A DNA stretch of 64,000 nucleotides from Chimonanthus salicifolius (GCA_013350335.1 CM023534.1:23765302-23829301), one strand, 5' to 3'; positions 1 through 13,066 are shown, counted from the stretch's first letter. Numbers and translations are program-made. Notes: generated by a model from the sequence alone, not told the origin.

Positions 1-706
1 CTTTTTGCTAACGATGATCGATATTTATAAGAAAAACTTAGCAACGGCTAGTCAACGGATAAACACACTCCTCGATACGTCGAGGAGCTGTAAGAGAGAT
101 TTTTGATAAGTTGAAGAGATACACGGATGCCAACGGTGTAAAAAATAATAGTCTCGACATGTCGAGGATCTTTCGATTGGTCAAAAAGGGTTTTCCACAA
201 AGGACTCGTCGACAATCGAATAGGTTTGAGGAGGTGATCCCGATAGCCCAAAAAAATCCAGAAGTCTTTCGATAGGTTGACTGTTGTCGACAAGTCGATC
301 CCTAGAGCCTTCAAAATGACCAAACTAAATGGAAAGGCTTTCGACAGGTCGGCTGTGGTCTACGGGTAAATCCTGAGAGTGACTGGAAATAATCCCAGCA
401 TTTCGACATGTTGAACATGGTCGACAGGTCGAAACTAACAGTATCCTTTTGGTTTTGTTTTTACGCTTACTACACAGGGGCTTTGGATTAGATCCTTGAT
501 TAACTCTAATAAAAAGTTTATACACCCATAAACCCTTACTAAGTCTGGTTTACTTGCTTGGGTTGCCACACACCGAAGAGAAATCCTTAGCCAGCTTTAT
601 GAGCTTCAAGGCTTCATGCGATCTTCCATCTTGAACATCCAAGGCAAGGTCATGAGAAGGACACAAAATTGACAAGAGGAGACACGGATAAACCGTGGCT
701 CTAACA
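1..706 (+). mobile_element. left-truncated LTR related to the ~1.9-kb solo-LTR family
   Basis: There is no credible coding sequence here. Between about 60 and 430 the DNA repeats short near-palindromes of the type TCGACATGTCGAGG or TTCGACAGGTCG, as the solo LTRs at 2492-4387, 10188-12076 and 37787-39966 repeat ACCGAGGGGTCGGT. The right end reads ...GGCTCTAACA, close to the ...GGCACTAACA end of those LTRs, and is preceded by a similar 'gtcatg...aattgacaa' segment. The left end lies outside the window, so no TSD can be tested. The link to the family rests on motif architecture and the terminus, not on continuous identity. Confidence 0.45.
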
Positions 707-1825
707 AGATGGGTAGGTTATGGATGACTTGTTGAGGTTGTGGTCTATGTAAGAGACCACGAGGAGTGCTTGTGTGTGGGACTAATGAATGTTCGACCGC
801 TTGTTGGGCTCTTGCGGGGTCTGGTGATGTTATGGCTAGCGGTGGTTGTGGGACCGCTAGGAGTGTTTGTAGGTCTGACTAGTGGAATTGACTGTTTTAG
901 GTTCTGGTGGGCCAAGTTTGTGGGCCGATTATGATGTGTGAGCGAATTAACCTTGGAGAGTCTTAGGACTGGTTGGTATCTAGTGATTTGACTTGGTTGG
1001 GTGTTGGTCTATGTTCCAAGTGTGAGGCACAGGTTGACATGACTTTAATATGAAGTTGGGTACATGTTCGAGAGTGTGTGTATGACCCGTAGCCAGGACC
1101 TAGGACGTGAGGGTAAGATTACCGGATGACCGACCTCTAGTCGTGGGGACCGTAGGTGGGTCTGACCCATGATTCCGATAGAGGTATTAGGTTATGGTCA
1201 CCACTAGTGGAGTGGTTGGGCCGAGGCATGTAGACACACGAGAGAGTTTCCCTAGAGTTGTCGTGGGATGGTTAGAGGATGTGATGGATGCACGGTAGAT
1301 GTTGGTCTGTGTGTTAGGTGTAGGGCACACATTTGCATGGTCGTCCATATTGACATCCTAGACATTGATGTGTCCATGTGATTATATGCAGTGTATGATT
1401 GATAGCATGTGTTGTACGTGTTTCTCTAACTGGGCATGTTGAGATCACCCCTTGCCTTTTAGGTGCTCTTCGATAGAGGAGGGGTCGGCGGATCCTCGGT
1501 CAAGCGTAGGACATGGAGCTACACTATTAGTTTCCGTCACTTTCATATGTTGTAATGTTGAGAGAGCACTTCTATATTTGAAACTATGTTCACATGCTTA
1601 AGCTGATTGAATGTAATAACTTGTTTATATTGTAATTACTTTTTGTGGTGGATGCTTTAGTGGTAGTCCTTATCATATAATTTAGTGTGGGTTGCTAGTG
1701 ATTAGTTTGGTTAGTCGGAGGTGTGTGTTCCCCCAATTTTTTTTAAAAAAAACTCAAGATAACGTTTGAGCGGACTTTGAGTCGGTATCGGTAGTAACAC
1801 GTCCGTAGCGGAATGGCGTGTTACA
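707..1825 (+). mobile_element. 3' part of a gypsy-type LTR
   Basis: This GT-rich, non-coding stretch ends with ...GGCGTGTTACA at 1825, immediately before MULE-like coding sequence. Around 1425-1530 it has a segment starting AACTGGGCATG, followed by a purine-rich stretch. The gypsy LTR ending at 36905 has the same order of landmarks (CACTGGGCATG at about 36517, ...GGCGTTACA at its end). I infer a partial, perhaps solo, LTR of a related gypsy family. I could not find its start or a matching TSD for ACTTG (1826-1830). A 64-residue frame at 740-934 has no recognisable features and was not called. Confidence 0.4.
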
Positions 1826-1827
1826 AC

Positions 1828-4800
1828 TTGGGAGTAAGTTTCATAATGAAAATTAGCTTGCTGAGAAGTATTTTCCCTATCAGGAGGATCTTGTAAAATA
1901 TGTTAAGAAGTTTGCTATTGTACAAGGATTTGCAGCTATCATCAAGAGTTCATGTACTAAGAAGAACTTGATAATTCTTGGTTGCGATATCGCATCTGAC
2001 GTAATGTGAAAAATGATGAACACAAAAAGAAAGGGTCCTCTCTCCTTGTAAATTGTCCATTTGAAGTGAAAGTGAGACAAAATGTTGATGGATCATGGAA
2101 ATTGGCCACATAAAATTTTGTGAGAATGGTCAAATGTTTTAGTAATACATCCAAGTGCACAACATTTTTCAGGGGAAGAGAAAAAAACCATGAAATGAAG
2201 AATAACAATATACCCACCCGTCTGATGCTTTGGAAGGGAAATTTTAACTTTGAAGCAACATCAAGGGATTTGTACAATATGATGCATTGGCTTTGAAAAA
2301 AGGCAATTAGGAGGTCGTACCTCAATTGAAGCTTTAATAAAATATCTTAAAAAATGTGGTTTCCATAACAACATTGACTATGATAATGAAGGTCATTTGT
2401 AACATCTTTTCTTTGAACATCCATTATCAACCCACCTTACTATGAGATACAATAATATTTTTCTGATGGATTGCACATACAAGACCAATACTGAAAGTTC
2501 CCATTTTCAATGTACGAGAACAACCTGATTACCCTAGAGGGGGGCGAATAGGTGAATCCCATTTTTCATGGTGTTTACAAATTTCTTGATTTAAAGTGCA
2601 GCGGAATGTTTATCAAGAGATTTGCTTAGTGTGATAATTTCATTAAGTGATCACACTAAGATTATGATCCTTTAAATAAACTTTGATTATCGATGCTTGT
2701 GCGCAATGTGTATAATGAGATGATTAATATGGAAAGTGATGTGTTAAGAAGAGTACTTAAATACTAAATACAAACACACATAGATCAAACATCACAAGAC
2801 CGATTTAAAGTGGTTCGGTTAGCCAACCTACATCTACTGTTAGGACTCGCTCAACCTTGAGCTATCCCCAAAATCCACTAAGTGGGAACTTACCCCCTCA
2901 CAATTAGAGTAGGAATTTCACCTCACTCAATCGGCTGGGAATTTCACCCACCACTGTCGAATAGGAATTCCATCTATCCATTTGGCCAGGAGTTCCACCC
3001 ACCTCTGTGCCGGAGACACTAGTCCAAAATTTTTTATAGTGGTTTCGGGGTACCTCCCCTTAATCCACTTCGGAATAAAGGTTTTAAATAAAATTAAAAC
3101 CAATAAGCACTTGCATTTGAAGCTCTTTCTTCTGATGTATGCTTCTTCGAGATCCCACCCATGTATGCCGACACTCCCCCTTGTAGCCATCGTTTAGTAA
3201 TCACAGTCTAGGGTGTCAAGGAAACTGGTTCTACCAAAGGTTTTCTAGCTTATAGTTCTCTCCTTCTCACTTTCAAACTTAATTCTCAGATTGGTTGTTT
3301 ATGAGTTTTCATCGTTCCTCCCTCTCTCACAACTCAATCCATTTGATTGGTTGTATTTGATTCCCCTAGTATAAGCATGAGAGAGAGAGTGATCCTTTTG
3401 TTGGCCCTTGTTAAGCTCACTGATAAAGATGAGGGTCCAACTGATCTGTCCGAAGGATACCAACTAGTTGCATAAAGGTTGGTTTATATAGCGAAGACAA
3501 CCAGTTGTAGTAACGGTAATGTACTGATAGATCTGTTGCACCGAGGGGTCGGTGAGTAGAAATGTTACCGTTACAATTTCGACCATTGTGCATTAAGTGT
3601 ACTCCCATCGGTAATATTCCTTCTATGTCAACATGTCGTTTGTCGCCGATGGGTCAACACTTATAGTACCGAGGGGTCGATCCATACGAGAGGCTTGTTC
3701 TGGTGCAAAACATGATTGACAGTAGTTTCAACTTATAAACGTGTTACCTAGAATGACCTGTTAGCTAGAACGACCTGTCACTCATTACCGAAGGGTCGGT
3801 CCTAGTACTGTCGATCGGTCTTTGAATGCCGATATATCTGTTTCTTCGAGAGTCCACATGAGTTCAAAGTTTCAAAACTTAAGATCTTGATCGAGGAATC
3901 GTTGACCATGAGGGGTCGTTTCAGCCTTTCACCGAGGGGTCGGTACATATGAGACTCTTGATCAGAGGCATACCAAAATGACAGTTCAATGTTCCAGAAC
4001 CTATGTCATTCGTGCCGACCAGTCTTTGACCATGATGGGTCGATCCTGAGTACACCGAGGGGTTGGTGAGATAGACTGGTCGTGCTGACAATGAACATAT
4101 TTCCAAGTTTGTTTCCATTTCGCTGTCAAGCATCCTCACTAGGTTTTTTATGATTTAACCATTTGTTCTTCTAAGCCTAGGGATAGTCCTCCCTAAGGTG
4201 TGAGTACCTCCTAAAGTCATCTATGGCCACAATACCTATTTTTTTATTGCCATAACGATAAGCTTCAATCCGGTGGAGCATGATTTTTACTCTTAATTGT
4301 CTTGGGTCTTCAAGATTCCAACAAGTATTTCTTTCTGAGTCATGGAATTGACAAACTTAGGGACTTGGCCAAGCCGAGGCACTAACAAATACCATATGCA
4401 ATTGCTTATATCATTGGTGTGACAAGCTTTAATTCTAGTTTCTTCTCATGCTTTGCTTTTATAAGAAATGAGAAATTTAAAGATTATAAATGAGGCTTAC
4501 GAATGTTCAGAAATGTTTTAGGTGTTTATTGTAAGACACTATTTATTGTGACTAATAGAGATTTGGCCTTAAAGAAGGCGATTCAGTTGGTATTCCCTGA
4601 TTCTGCTCATATTTTGTGTATTTGGCATATTAACAAAAATATTTTTTCCCATTATAAACATTTATTTAAGAAGGAACAAGAATGAGATGCATTTATATCT
4701 GAGTGGAACTCATGGTAGAGTCCTCGTCTAAGGAAGCATTTTATGTAGCATATGAAATGTTCAAAGAAAATTTTGGAGATGATGTTGAGACTTTAAATTA

Positions 4801-5690
4801 TTTAGCAAACACATGCATCCCTTATAAAGAATAATTTGTGAAGGAATGGAAAAACAAATGTTTGCATTTTCAAAATCGAGCCACTTCGAGGGTAGAAGGT
4901 GCACATGCTATGTTGAAAAGATATATATATACACATCGACGGGTGACCTTGATATTGTTCAAAGTAAGATATGTAATGCCATTGAAGATCAATTTCATGA
5001 GATCAAGGTTCAACTTGAGATGGAAAGAATTCAGATTTCTCACACTTTTACTATTTCCTTATTTGCCAAAGTAAATGGCAATGTATCATATTTTGCATTG
5101 AATGATCTTTATAAGCAATATGCTTTGTTGGAAAATAATTCATTGACATGCATTTGTACAAATGAATTTACAATAATAATGGGCTTACCTTGTGTACATA
5201 AAATGATGTTGATGGAGAAGTTGCATTTAGATCAGATCAATTCACATTGGAGAGTAGGTATCCTATCACTCAACTACTCATTCATTCAAATAATTCAAGA
5301 TGTTTATCAATTAGATATCTTGTATGATGGTATTAAGAAGAATTATAGAAAATTGTCTTCATTCCAACAAGAATATTTTCGAAATGAACTCCATAAGTAT
5401 ACCAATATCACGATGCCTATCAACATGAGCCTATTATTCAGCATTCAAAAGGACGTCATCCAGGTTTTAAGGCCTCAAAGTCCAAAAATTCAATAAGATG
5501 AGATCCTTCTGCGTTTGAGATTGCGAAAAAAGTAAGAAGATGCAAGATATGTAGAAATGTTGGTTACATTAGTAGAATTTATCCAAATCAAATTACTGCA
5601 CATCCATTGGAGAGTATAGATTTGAATGTCGTACCTAGTGTAAATGAATGTCATGAATCACAAACAACCAATTTCTCTCAGTTATCTTAG
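1828..5690 (+). pseudogene. MULE (MuDR-type) transposase pseudogene, split by an LTR
   Basis: This is a decayed Mutator-like transposase. At 1830-2110 broken frames carry the N-terminal DNA-binding part: a KYVKKFAIVQGF segment, then LGCD, then NCPFEVKV...DGSWKL, the usual 'CPF..DGWKL' pattern of plant MULEs. At 2455-2490 the start of the transposase core is seen (MDCTYKTN). Coding sequence resumes at 4393 (IGVTSFNSSFFSCFAF) and continues through DRDLALKKAIQLVFP and CIWHINKN (4503-4685). The C-terminal region with C...H zinc-finger residues follows (4846-5496), and then a basic tail near DPSAFE. Frameshifts and stops occur throughout, so it cannot encode an active enzyme. The solo LTR at 2492-4387 interrupts the core. 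No terminal inverted repeats were found. Confidence 0.8.
2492..4387 (+). mobile_element. solo LTR, family alpha, copy 1 (TSD AATAC)
   Basis: The element is 1896 bp, begins TGAAAGTTC and ends GGCACTAACA. It is flanked by a perfect TSD AATAC at 2487-2491 and 4388-4392, inside the MULE transposase. Near the start it carries the purine tract CCTAGAGGGGGGCGAATAGG, as do the copies at 10188-12076 and 37787-39966. A TATA-like sequence reads CTATATAAACC on the minus strand near 3480-3492, so transcription may run on the minus strand. No gag, pol, primer site or second LTR is present. Copies of ACCGAGGGGTCGGT or close variants occur at 3540, 3668, 3787, 3931 and 4054. TSD and ends are seen directly; 'solo LTR' is inference, and a non-coding transposon is the alternative. 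Confidence 0.8.
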
Positions 5691-6411
5691 GTAAGTGATT
5701 GTTAGACCATAATTATTCATATTTTTTCTGCATACAAAATAATTTGATAAAGATTAACATTTGTTCATTTGCTACAAACGGATTTATCTCACAACTTCTA
5801 TGAAGAATCGACATATAACTCTTCTCAATTGAACCAAGTAATATCTTGACTTAATTGATAGAGATATGTATTATGATATTTATATAATTTTGATATTTTC
5901 TAATGTAATTTTTAATATGTTATGCAGGACTTCTAGTGATAATAGTAATGTTATACAGTTCATTGCTTAGCACCTATCTGCAATCTCTAAGAGTCTTTGT
6001 GGCTTGAAAGTGCCTTTTGAAATGTTATATCGATTTAAGTTGGTTTTTCATCAACATTGCCCTACTCATGGTGTTAACGTCATAGACGTAGCCTGCACAT
6101 TTCTCACTAATGGTTCCTAACTTTGAAAGATGCGGGCGGAGGCCATAGAGGGTGCAAGAAAGAGGTTCTGGAACTGCCAGTGGAACTAGAAAGGTTGAAA
6201 AATAGAGCATGTACATGACACAAATGGGCAATGCAAGCCCCTCACTTGTAAAGGAAGCACTGGAATACAATATTTCTGAATTTCATTCTAAATAGAAATT
6301 GTGCCAGTTGAGTATCGATGTTGAATCCCTGAATTGTATAAATTAGAATAAGAATCCGTGTTTTTAAAATCGGACTAGCCCGCAGTTGAACCTCCGATCC
6401 TGGTTCAACCA
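5691..6411. other. no gene recognised; flank between MULE relic and copia A
   Basis: This AT-rich sequence has no frame with recognisable motifs. A minus-strand frame at 6025-6270 has low complexity and no family features. The part from about 6345 to 6411 is the left half of the copia A target and continues at 13067. Confidence 0.4.
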
Positions 6412-6416
6412 TAACT

Positions 6417-6765
6417 TATTGGCAGTGTAAACCAAATACAACCTTTTGTCTTCCAATGAGTTCATTGTTTTAGTTTAAAGGGGAGTTAGCGACCATTGAG
6501 AGAGAGTTACTAACAACCATTGAGTTTCCAAGGAGTCTATTCATGAATCTTTTATGATATGAGTTTTTTTTTCAAATGGTTGTCTTTTCATATGTTGTGT
6601 CTTTTCATATGTTTAGTCTAAGTCTATATAAAGTGAAGTTGTGTAGTTTATTTGATATATTCCAGTGAAATGAAATTCTACAACAAAGTAATTCTAGATT
6701 GTTTGTGTAGTGTTTAGTCATCTTCAAGTTCCTAAATATTTTCTTTAGACTTTGTAAAGTCAACA
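6417..6765 (+). repeat. copia A 5' LTR
   Basis: This 349-bp LTR ends ...AAAGTCAACA. Its first 23 bases align without gaps to the 3' LTR with six mismatches, including the second base (TA instead of TG). A TATA-like CTATATAAAG lies near 6626. The boundary is fixed by the TSD on the left and the primer-site remnant on the right. Confidence 0.9.
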
Positions 6766-6793
6766 AAGTGATATTCAAAGCAAGGTTGTGAAG

Positions 6794-9700
6794 ATGGCCA
6801 CTACCATTCAACCCTCAATTCCCAAGTTGTCTAAGGACAACTATGAAAATTGGTGCATACAAATGAAAGCATTGTTCGGGTCACAAGAGCTATGGGAGAT
6901 CATCTCAGATGGGTATACGGAAGCCACTACCGAGCGAGAAACAACCTACACCAAGGAAGAAAAGACCGCCCTCAAAGATCGAAGGAAGAAAGAGAAGAAA
7001 GCATTATTCCTTCTCTATCAAGGGTTGGATGAACCAACCTTTGAAAGAATCGCCGAAGTAAGCAAGCTTGGGATACTCTTAGCATCATATTCAAAGGTTT
7101 TGATCGAGTGAAACGGGTTCAACTTCAAACTCTTAGAGTCGAGTTCGAGGCAGCTCACATGAAGGAAAGGGAAGGTATTTCCGATTATTTTTCAAGGCTA
7201 ATTGTACTTCTTAACAACTTGAGAAGAAATGGTGAAAGAGTTGAATACATTAGTGTTGTTCAAAAGGTTCTTCGATCATTGACAACCAAGTTTGAACATG
7301 TGGTTGTGGCGATTGAAGAATCAAAAGATCTTGAAAATTTGTTAATTGATGAACTAATGGGTTCATTGCAAGTCCATGAGCAATGAATGCAAAGGAATTT
7401 TAGTCCCAGTGGTGTAGAACAAGCTTTGGAATCAAAGTTGACTCTAAATGAGCAAAAATCTGGTCATTTACAACGTGGTGGCCGCACCACTGAAATCATG
7501 GTAGAGGCAGAGGGTGAGGAAATTATCATAGCAATGAACAAAATCAAAAGTATATAAATTTCCATAGGAGAGGAAATGGTAGAGGCAGATCCGCGAGAGG
7601 TCGTGGAAATATAAAAAATATCCAATGTCGAAATTGCAACGAGTTCGGCTATTATGCCTCAGATTGTTGGAGCAAACCATTGAATCAAAGTTACCATTCA
7701 AATTTTGTGGATGCTTCAAATAATGAAAAAGAAGACTCCACACTTCTTCTTGCACATGAAGAGATGTGTGGCCAAAATGACATGTGGTTTCTTGACTCCG
7801 GTGCAAGCAACCACATGTGTGGAAGAAAAGACTTGTTTGTAGAACTCAAAAAAGTTGTTCAAGGCAACGTGAGTTTGGGCGACTCATCACAAGTACCTGT
7901 GAAAGGTAAATGAAAAATCAAAATCTATCAAAAGGATGGCACTCCAAATTACATTCCAATGTGTATTATGTACCTAATATGAAAAGTAACATACTCAGTG
8001 TTGGACAACTTCGAAAGGGGATATGTGATACACATGGAGAATTTCTTTCTTTATTTGAAAGATGCACATGAGAGACTTGTGGCTCGAGTCCAAATGTCAA
8101 GAAATCGTATGTTCCCACTCCAAATTAACACAAGATTTGAGAAGTGATTTCATGGACTAGTAAAGAACGAGTCATGGAAGTGGCACCTTCGCTTCGAGCA
8201 TCTTAATTTCAACAACCTCAAGCCATTGTCTAAAGTAAGCATGGTACATGGCTTTCCAACTACTGAAAATTCAGATCAAGTATGCGAGGCATGCACACTT
8301 GGAAAACAACAAAGAAATTCTTTTCCAAGTGGGACATCATGGAGGGCAAAAACACCATTGCAATTGGTTCACAAGGACATTTGTGGACATATGGAGTCGA
8401 CTGCTCTTGGAGGTAATAAATATTTTATTACTTTCATTGATGATTTTAGCAGAAAGTTGTGGGTGTATTGTATCAAATAAAAATCTGAAGCTTTTGTTAT
8501 CTTCAAAAATTTCAAACCCCAAGTCGAATTGGAAAGTGGCTACAAAATTAAAACAGTCAGATCTGATAGAGGTGGTGAGTACACCTCAAATGTGTTTCAA
8601 GAATTTTGCAGGCAACATGGCATAAAACAACAGTTTACGACAGCCTGCACACCACAACAGAATGGGATTGCAGAAAGAAAAAATCGCACCATTCTTGATA
8701 TGACGAGAACGATGCTCAAAGAAAAAGGGTTGCCCAAGAAAAGGGGTTGCCCATGTACTGCCTATTTGCTTAATCGGTGCCCTACAAAAAATATGAGGAA
8801 TATGATACTTCAAGAAGCATGGAGTGGCTATAAACCAACTGTGGTACACCTAAAGATCTTTCGGTGTGTTGCATATGATCAAGTCCCAGAAGCCAAAAGG
8901 AAGAAATTGGATGACCGTGGTGAAAAATGCATCTTCATCGGATACAACGAGGTGTCTAAAGCATATAAACTCTACAATCCACTTACCAACAAAGTAGTAG
9001 TGAGTAGAGATGTGGTCTTCAATGAAGAAGAAACATGGAGATGGAATAAAAAAAATGGTGTCCAAGAAAATCAACTTGAGATAGAAGAGCAAGATGCAAG
9101 TCCTCAAAATCATCAAGACGGCATGCAAAATTACTTGACACCACCACGTACAACCTCACCAAGTTCAGAAGAACAAAGCCCAACCAACAATTCATCATGC
9201 TCAGGTAGATCTTCATCATCTATGAGACCAATAAAAATGAGAAGCCTTTCGGAGATATATGAACAAACTGAAGAGATATCTCTATTATCTTTATGCTGAT
9301 CGTGAGCCTCTCACTTTTCAAGAGGCTATGAACAGTTGGAGAGATGCAATGAAAGAATAAATACATTCCATCGAAAAAAACAACACATGAGAGTTGACTA
9401 CACTCCCCCATGGCCAAAGAACCATTGGTGTTAAATAGATATATAAAATCAAATGAACGGTTGATGGGGAAATTACTTGCTACAAGGCAAGACTTTTAGC
9501 TAAAGACTACAAATAAAAATATAGTGTGGATTATGAAGAAGTGTTTGCTCCAGTTGCTCGGCTTGACACAGTGATGATATTAATCTCACTTGCAGCACAT
9601 CAAAGTTGGAAAATCTACCAACTAGATGTAAAATCTGCATTCCTAAATGGAATTATTGAAGAAAAAGTTTATGTTGAACAACCTGAAGGCTTCACTGTGA

Positions 9701-12700
9701 GAGGATAAGAAGATAAAGTTTATCACCTGAAGAAAGCCCTTTATGGGTTAAAGCAGGCTCCACGAGCCTAGAATGCACGTATTGATTCCTATCTACAAGA
9801 AAAAGGCTTCTCCAAATGTCCATATGAGCATGCAGTCTACATTAAAAAGAATGTCAATGGAGAAATGCTCATGGCATGTCTTTATGTTGATGACATGTTA
9901 TTTACAGGGAATAGCCAACAAATGTTTCATGAATTCAAGCACGCTACGTTTAAGGAATTTGAAATGACTGACGGTGGTCTTATGTCTTTCTTCCTTGGCA
10001 TTGATGTGAGACAACAATCTGACGGTATGTTTATATCTCAGAAAAAGTATGCAAAAGAACTCCTTGAAAATTCAAAATGACCAACTGCAATGCCGTCAAT
10101 ACGCCTACTTCAACGAGCGTGAAATTGTCAAAGGAAAGAGAATGAAGGAATGTTGATTCAACTATCTTCAAAAGTTTGATTGGAAGTTGTTATTGCCTTG
10201 GCTTGGCCAAGTCCTTATGTTTGTCAATTCCACGACTTGGAAAGAAGCACTTGCTGGAAGCTTGATGACTCAAGATGATCAAGAGAAATGATCATACTCC
10301 ACCGGATTGAAGCTCATAGTTATGGCAATCACAAAACAGGTGATATGGCTATAGATGACTTTAGGTGGTACCCACACCTTAGAGAAGACTATCCCTAGGC
10401 TTAGTGGAACAAATTGTTAAATCATAAAAAACCTAGAGAGGGAAGTTGATAGTAAATTGGAACCCAACTTGAAAATATGTATTTGGTTTCATTGTCAGCT
10501 CGATCAGTCGTTCTCACCGACCCCTCAGTAAAGACAGGATCGACCCATCGTGGTTAAGGACTGGTAGGCCAGATTGACATAGGTTCTGGAACATTGAACT
10601 GTCATTCTGGGTATGCCTTTGATCGAGATTCTCGTATGCACTGACCCCTCGGTGAAAGGCTGAAACGACCCCTCGTAGTCAACGACTCCTCGATCAAGAT
10701 CTTGAGTTCTAGAATCTTTGAACTCATGTGGGCTCTCGAAGAAACAGACATATCGGCAATCAAAGACCGATCGAGAGTACCAGGACCGACCCCTCGGTAA
10801 AGGGCGACAGGTCGTTCTGGGTAAAGGTTTGCAGAGATGAAACTACTATCAAGTATGTTTTGCACCAGAACGAGCCTCTTGTATGGCCCAACCTCTCGAT
10901 ACCATAAGTGTCGACCCATCGGCGACAACGGCATGTCGACCGGGAAAGAATATTACCGTTGGGAGTGTACTTAATGCATAATGGTCAAGATTATAACGGT
11001 AACATTTATAGTCACCGACCCTCGATGCGATCGACTTGTCAGTAATTACTGTTACCTCAACTGGTTGCCTTCGCTATATAAACCAATCTCTATACAACCA
11101 GTTGGCATCCTTCGGAAGGATCAGTTGGACCTTCATCTTTATCAGAGAGCTTAACAAAGGGCCAATAAAAGGATCATTCTCTCTCTCTCTCTTGCTTACA
11201 CTAGGGTAATCAAATACAACCAATGAGATGAATTGAGTTGTGTGAGAGAGAGGAATGATGGAAAACTCATAAACAACCAATCAGAGGATTGAGTTTGAAA
11301 GTGAGAATGAGAGAACCCTAAAATAGGAAACCTTAGTTTTCTTGACACCCTAGACTGTGATTGTTAAACGATGGCTATGACGGGGAGTGTCGGCATACAT
11401 GGTTGGGATCTTAAAGAAGAACACATCAAAAGGAAGAACTTCAAAGACAAATGCTTTTTTGTTTTAATTTTCTTTAAACCTTTGTTCCGAAAGTGGATTA
11501 AGGGGAGGTACTCCAGAACTACTATAAAAACTCTAGAGCGTCGTCTTTGGCACAGTGGTTGGTGGAATTCCAAGTCAAATGGATATGTGGAATTCCTATT
11601 CGAAAATGGTGGGTGAAATTACCAGCCGAATGAGTGAGGTGGAATTCTTACTCTAATTGTGAGGGTGTAAGTCCCCACTTAGTGGACTTTGGTGATAGCT
11701 CAAGGCTGAGAGAGTCCTAACAATGGATATATGTTGGCTAACCGAACCACTTTAAAATGGTCATGTGGTGTTTGATCTACGTGTGTTTGTCTTACGTATT
11801 TAAGTACTCTTCTTAACACACATTACTTTGCATATTCATTATCTTATTCTACACATTGTGCACAAGCATCGATAATCAAACAATATATAAAGGGTCATAA
11901 TCTTAGTGTGATCAGTTAATGAAATTATCACAATAAACAAATCTCTTAATGAATATTCCACTGCACTTTAGATAATCAAGAAATTTGTAAACACCATTAA
12001 AAATGGGATTGACCTATTCACCCCCTCTCTAGGGTCAATTGTATTGTTCTAGCACCCTTTATAAAGTGGATTTTCAGAAGCCTAAGGTAGCTCACAATCA
12101 CAAGATCTGACATTGTTTATAGTATCGGAGTTTTGAGTAGATATATGGAAAATCCAAAGGAATCACATTCCCTTGCTACAAAAAAAAAATCCTTAAATAT
12201 ATTAAAGGAACCATGGATTTTGGTTTTTTTTTTTATTCATACAATGATAAAGCAATGTTGTATGGATATTTCGACAGTGATTGGGGAGGTGACTAAGATG
12301 AAATAAAAAATACAACCGGGTATGTTTTCTATCTTGGATCAACTACTTTTACTGGAATTCAAAGAAACAAAATGTTGTTGCTTTATCTTCATGCAAAGTG
12401 TGGTGGCTTCGTCAACTGTCTGTGAAGCAATATGGTTGGATAATTTGCTAAAGGAGCCAAATCACCTGTAAGAAGAGTCCACAATCGTATATGTTGACAA
12501 CAAGTATGCAATTGAACTTGTCAAGAATCCAGTACAACATGGTAGAAGCAAGCACATTGATATAAGATTCTATTTCATAATAGATCATGTCAAGCAGAAA
12601 ACAATAAAGATGGAGTATTGCAATACTACAGAAGAAGTGGTAGATATTTTTACAAAAACTTTGCCCACTGATGCATTCAAAAAATTAAGAGAGATGTTTG

Positions 12701-12723
12701 GAATGAAGTTGTTTTTAGTTTGA
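6794..12723 (+). pseudogene. copia A Gag-Pol polyprotein, broken
   Basis: Gag begins at an ATG at 6794 with KLSKDNYENWCIQMKALFG, the copia Gag N-terminus. A zinc knuckle CRNCNEFGYYASDC lies near 7622. The protease site FLDSGASNHMCG is at about 7788. Integrase shows FIDDFSRKLW, RSDRGGEY and QQNGIAERKNR between about 8400 and 8700. RT has LDVKSAFLNG (about 9625) and LYVDDMLFTG (about 9880), so its catalytic Asp residues are still readable. RNase H and the C-terminus (IVYVDNKYAIELVKNPVQHG) run from 12350 to the stop at 12721-12723. Frameshifts and stops lie at about 7111, 7384, 7913, 8480, 9297, 9708, 9769 and 10078. Coding is split by the LTR at 10188-12076, so no functional product is expected. 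Confidence 0.92.
10188..12076 (-). mobile_element. solo LTR, family alpha, copy 2, inside copia A
   Basis: This 1889-bp copy lies in reverse orientation relative to copies 1 and 3. On the plus strand it starts TGTTATTGCCTTGG and ends at ...CAGGA-type sequence CTTTATAAAGTGGATTTTCA. TSDs are GAAGT (10183-10187) and GAAGC (12077-12081), one mismatch. The interrupted copia sequence joins up across it: ...AGTTTGATTGGAAG before and CCTAAGGTAGCTC after, the usual junction between RT and RNase H. The minus-strand purine tract CCTAGAGAGGGGGTGAATAG lies at 12014-12033. CTATATAAACC at about 11075-11085 reads on the plus strand here, which is the same side of the element as in copy 1. Confidence 0.85.
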
Positions 12724-12730
12724 AGGGGAG

Positions 12731-13061
12731 TGTTGTAAGTGCAAATTAAATACAACCTTTTGTCTTCCAAAGACTTCATTATTTTATTTTGAAGGGGAGT
12801 TACCATTGAAGGGGAGTTACCAACCATTGAGGGAGAGTTTCCAATGAGTATTCATGAATCTTTTATGATATGAGTTTCTTTTTCAAAGGTTGTTTCTCTT
12901 CGTATGTTTAGTGTAAGTCTATATAAAGTGAAGTTGTGTAGTCTATTTGATATATTCTAATGAAATGCAATTCTAGCAACAAAGAAATTCTACATTGCTT
13001 GTGTAGTATTTAGCCATCTTCAAATTCTTAAATATTTTCTTTAGGCTTTGTAAAGCCAACA
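12731..13061 (+). repeat. copia A 3' LTR
   Basis: This 331-bp LTR begins TGTTGTAAGTGC directly after the purine tract AAGGGGAG and ends ...AAAGCCAACA. It matches 6417-6765 along its length and is followed by the TSD TAACT. Confidence 0.92.
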
Positions 13062-13066
13062 TAACT

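Larger units (their letters stand above)
6417..13061 (+). mobile_element. copia A: full-length, degenerate Ty1/copia retrotransposon
   Basis: A complete but decayed copia element flanked by a perfect TSD TAACT (6412-6416 and 13062-13066). Order: 5' LTR 6417-6765, degenerate initiator-Met primer site right after it (GTGATATTCAAAGC against the usual GTGGTATCAGAGC), gag, protease, integrase, RT, RNase H, purine tract AAGGGGAG at 12723-12730, 3' LTR 12731-13061. Without the nested LTR at 10188-12076 and its duplicated target the element is about 4.75 kb, normal for plant copia. The two LTRs are visibly more diverged than those of copia C, and the 5' LTR has a short internal duplication around 6583-6615. 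Confidence 0.93.

Noticed and set aside
740..934. 64-codon plus-strand frame in the GT-rich LTR
   Set aside because: It has low-complexity hydrophobic sequence, lies inside a presumed LTR, and shows no family features.
1826..1830. ACTTG after the 707-1825 LTR as a TSD
   Set aside because: ACTTG occurs at 552, 727 and elsewhere to the left, but none is followed by a TG that starts a convincing LTR.
6412..13066. Reading 6426 as the copia A 5' LTR start (first TG)
   Set aside because: Ungapped alignment to the 3' LTR and the TAACT duplication place the start at 6417, where the second base has mutated.
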